A DNA stretch of 64,000 bases from Bradyrhizobium diazoefficiens (GTDB taxonomy: Bacteria; Pseudomonadota; Alphaproteobacteria; Rhizobiales; Xanthobacteraceae): the NCBI RefSeq assembly GCF_018131185.1, contig NZ_JAFCJE010000013.1, positions 22,353 through 86,352 on the forward strand, read 5' to 3'. Every line of letters starts with the position of its first letter. The first letter of the stretch is position 1. The notes under the pieces were generated by a model. The model was not told the origin of the DNA. It saw only the letters and a list, made by a program, of their open reading frames with translations, and did not search any database. Shown piece by piece: positions 62,199-64,000 of the stretch. A program made the translations under genes and the position numbers.

Positions 62199-63385
62199 GA
62201 ACGGTCTCCCGCGAATAGGCGGTTGACCTTGGCGCCGATCTGGTTGAGCGGCAGGATCGCCGCGCAGATACCGGCATTGGCCGCCGCGCCCGGCATGCCC
62301 CAGACCACGCTGGAGGCTTCGTCCTGCGCGATGACGCTGCCGCCGGCGGCAACGATGTCCTTGCCACCGCGCATGCCGTCCGAGCCCATGCCAGTCAGGA
62401 TCACGGAGAGGATGCTGCCGTGCCAGATGTCGATCGCGGAGGTGAAGAGCGGATCGACTGCGGGCTTGCAGAAGTTGACGGCGGGACCGTCGTCGAGCGC
62501 GATCACGGTGTCCGCGCCGCTGCGTGCGACGCGCATGTGCTTGCCGCCGGGCGCGAGATAAATCCGTCCCGGCTTCACCGGCTCGCCGTCGACGGCTTCA
62601 GCCGCGGGCTTGCGGCTCGAACGTGCCAGGTGCTCGGCGAGAATGGTCGTGAAGGTCGGCGGCATGTGCTGGGTGATCAGCACCGGGACGCGGTCGATGA
62701 CCGGGCCGAGCTCGGTGACAAGCGACATCAGCGCCTGCGGACCGCCGGTCGAGGAGCCGATCAGCAGCACCTTGGGGGCCTGATTGGAGAACGCGCGCAT
62801 GGTGAGCGCCCCTGACGACGCAGCAGGCACGGCCGGAGCGGGCGCGGCGGGCCGCGCGACAGGACTGCGTGGGGCCGGAGCCGGGCTCGCAGGCGCCAGC
62901 GGCGGACTTGCAACCGCGGATTTCCTGCGCAGCCGCGCGCCGAGATGGCGGATCTTCTGGATCAAATCGTGGTGGAAGATGTCCGCGGCCGACGCCTCGC
63001 GCGTCGATTCCGGCTTCGGAATATAATCGGCCGCGCCGAGCGACAGCGCCTTGAAGCTGATCTCCGCGTTGCGGCGGGTCAGCGTCGAGGCCATGATGAT
63101 GATCAAATCGCGCTTCTTTGCCAGGAGCTGCGGCAGCGCCGAGATGCCGTCGAGCTCGGGCATTTCGATGTCGAGCACGGCAACGTCAGGATTGATGCGT
63201 TCGATCTGGTTGACCGCTTCGAGCCCGGTGCGCAGGGAGGCAGCGACTTCCATGTCGTGCTCGGCGCCGACCCAGCGCGAGATCAGACCGCGGATGACGA
63301 CGGAATCGTCGACGATCATCACCCGCAGCGGCCCCGCCTCGCGCGAGCCGGTCGTGGTCGAATTGCCTGCGAACGCAACACTCAT
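62195..63385 (-). CDS. cheB: Chemotaxis methylesterase CheB
   Basis: 396-residue two-domain response regulator that removes methyl groups from receptors when phosphorylated. Receiver domain (about 20-140: VMIVDDSVVIRGLISRW, VAVLDIEMPELDG) then a Pro/Ala-rich linker and the methylesterase domain with the catalytic triad regions IGSSTGGPQAL (Ser), ITQHMPPTFT (His) and GMGSDGMRGGKDI (Asp). The ATG at 63385 is used. Upstream neighbour is cheY (76 bases apart), downstream cheR overlaps by four bases. Confidence 0.95.
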   Translation of the reverse strand: MSVAFAGNSTTTGSREAGPLRVMIVDDSVVIRGLISRWVGAEHDMEVAASLRTGLEAVNQIERINPDVAVLDIEMPELDGISALPQLLAKKRDLIIIMASTLTRRNAEISFKALSLGAADYIPKPESTREASAADIFHHDLIQKIRHLGARLRRKSAVASPPLAPASPAPAPRSPVARPAAPAPAVPAASSGALTMRAFSNQAPKVLLIGSSTGGPQALMSLVTELGPVIDRVPVLITQHMPPTFTTILAEHLARSSRKPAAEAVDGEPVKPGRIYLAPGGKHMRVARSGADTVIALDDGPAVNFCKPAVDPLFTSAIDIWHGSILSVILTGMGSDGMRGGKDIVAAGGSVIAQDEASSVVWGMPGAAANAGICAAILPLNQIGAKVNRLFAGDRS

Positions 63386-63460
63386 TACTCACCAACTCAG
63401 ACTGAAAGGATACAGTTGAAAACAGGCGCCGAAGGATCCGTTCGGCCTCCGGCCGATCGC

Positions 63461-63826
63461 TCAGATAAGGCCGACTTCCTGGAATTTCGCCGTCACGATG
63501 TCCTTGTCGAACGGCTTCATGATGTACTCGTTGGCGCCGGCATGCAGCGCGCGCGCGATATGCGCGACATCGTTCTCGGTGGTGCAGAACACGACCTTGG
63601 GCTGGTCACCGCCGGGCATGCGCCTGAGATGGCCGAGGAACTCGTAGCCGTCCATCACGGGCATGTTCCAGTCGAGCAACACGGCATCGGGCAAGCCGCG
63701 CTTGCAGGCTTCCAGCGCCTTCTCACCGTCCTCGGCTTCGAGGATCTGGAAGTCGAGGCCCTCAAGGATCCGGCGCGCGACCTTGCGGATGACGCTGGAA
63801 TCATCAACGACGAGACAAGTTCGCAT
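63461..63826 (-). CDS. cheY: CheY-like response regulator
   Basis: 121-residue single-domain receiver protein that carries the chemotaxis signal to the flagellar motor when phosphorylated. Acidic pocket VVDDSSVIRKVARRIL, phospho-acceptor Asp in AVLLDWNMPVMDGYEFL, Thr in VVFCTTENDV and the conserved Lys in MKPFDKDIV. The ATG at 63826 (MRTCLVVDDS) has AGAGG upstream; the frame to 63868 adds a non-conserved segment. It lies between cheW and cheB. Confidence 0.93.
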   Translation of the reverse strand: MRTCLVVDDSSVIRKVARRILEGLDFQILEAEDGEKALEACKRGLPDAVLLDWNMPVMDGYEFLGHLRRMPGGDQPKVVFCTTENDVAHIARALHAGANEYIMKPFDKDIVTAKFQEVGLI

Positions 63827-63900
63827 GTGAACCTCTGCTTCCTCCCCCCTTTGCGGGGGAACTTCCAAATTGCAGGCACGTCGGCGGCGGGGCCGCCGTA

Positions 63901-64000
63901 TCAGGCCGCCATCATCTCGGGCGCAAGCTCGAGGACGCGATCGACGTCGAGGACGACCATGAGCTGTCCGTCGAGGCGGTGGACGCCGCCGGCGAGCTTG
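63901..64000 (-). CDS. CheW-like coupling protein, 5' end cut by window edge
   Basis: Only the last 32 residues are in the window: KLAGGVHRLDGQLMVVLDVDRVLEL. The GQLMVVLDVDRVL strand-helix is the conserved C-terminal motif of CheW, the adaptor that links receptors to CheA. Position directly upstream of cheY, on the same strand, supports this. It could be a CheW-like domain of a longer protein, since the N-terminal part is not visible. Confidence 0.72.
   Translation of the reverse strand, partial: KLAGGVHRLDGQLMVVLDVDRVLELAPEMMAA

Overview
The window is chromosomal DNA of a high-GC alphaproteobacterium, most probably Bradyrhizobium or a close relative in the Nitrobacteraceae. The evidence is the CtrA cell-cycle regulator with clustered GANTC sites, FlhA/FliI/FliJ and a che cluster, several small proteins typical of Bradyrhizobium, and interspersed palindromic repeats (GTCATT...AATGAC and AGCATGATCCGG types). 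Most genes are intact. No tRNA, rRNA, CRISPR array, transposase or prophage was seen. A fatty acid desaturase is cut by the left edge and cheW by the right edge.

Region 1 (1-4.4 kb) is a cluster of very small genes around a Crp/Fnr-type regulator: two zinc-ribbon proteins, a GlsB/YeaQ membrane protein and several unknown proteins. Five copies of a 16-bp palindrome (TGAGCAATATTGCTCA and near matches) lie upstream of these genes, four of them at a nearly constant distance from start codons. This looks like a compact local regulon.

Region 2 (4.5-12.6 kb) holds a Wzx-like flippase, a Tat-exported GH10 xylanase, a DUF6492 protein, a PCMT-like methyltransferase and a giant SAM-cyclase-AAA-TPR signalling protein. 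Region 3 (12.7-21.5 kb) is a small biosynthetic cluster: a six-domain NRPS (acyl-activating A, PCP, C, A, PCP, C), a Lys-rich 55-aa protein, an Sfp-type phosphopantetheinyl transferase and an LLM flavin monooxygenase. The second A domain lacks the Asp that normally binds the alpha-amino group.

Region 4 (21.5-41 kb) is catabolic. It has a deacetylase of the acetylpolyamine amidohydrolase type, sugar-dehydrogenase/SMP-30 proteins, enoyl-CoA hydratase, gamma-glutamyltransferase, a polar amino-acid ABC transporter in one operon with an FAD amine oxidase, two XRE-cupin (PuuR-like) regulators, DadA, an omega-aminotransferase, and a three-subunit molybdenum hydroxylase divergent from a TetR gene. 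The mix points to uptake and breakdown of polyamines, D-amino acids or aldehydes.

Region 5 (42-48 kb) has an MFS carrier and a six-gene copper-handling operon (His-rich exported protein, lipoprotein, TolC-like protein, Tat-exported multicopper oxidase, cupredoxin, CusF). Region 6 (48-64 kb) carries flhA, an ECF sigma/anti-sigma pair, an AraC regulator with an NDH-2-like oxidoreductase, fliI-fliJ divergent from ctrA, a DUF350/DUF1190/ATP-grasp trio, and cheW-cheY-cheB-cheR. Between flhA and the oxidoreductase lies about 0.9 kb with one 66-aa gene and a strongly structured, apparently non-coding repeat element.
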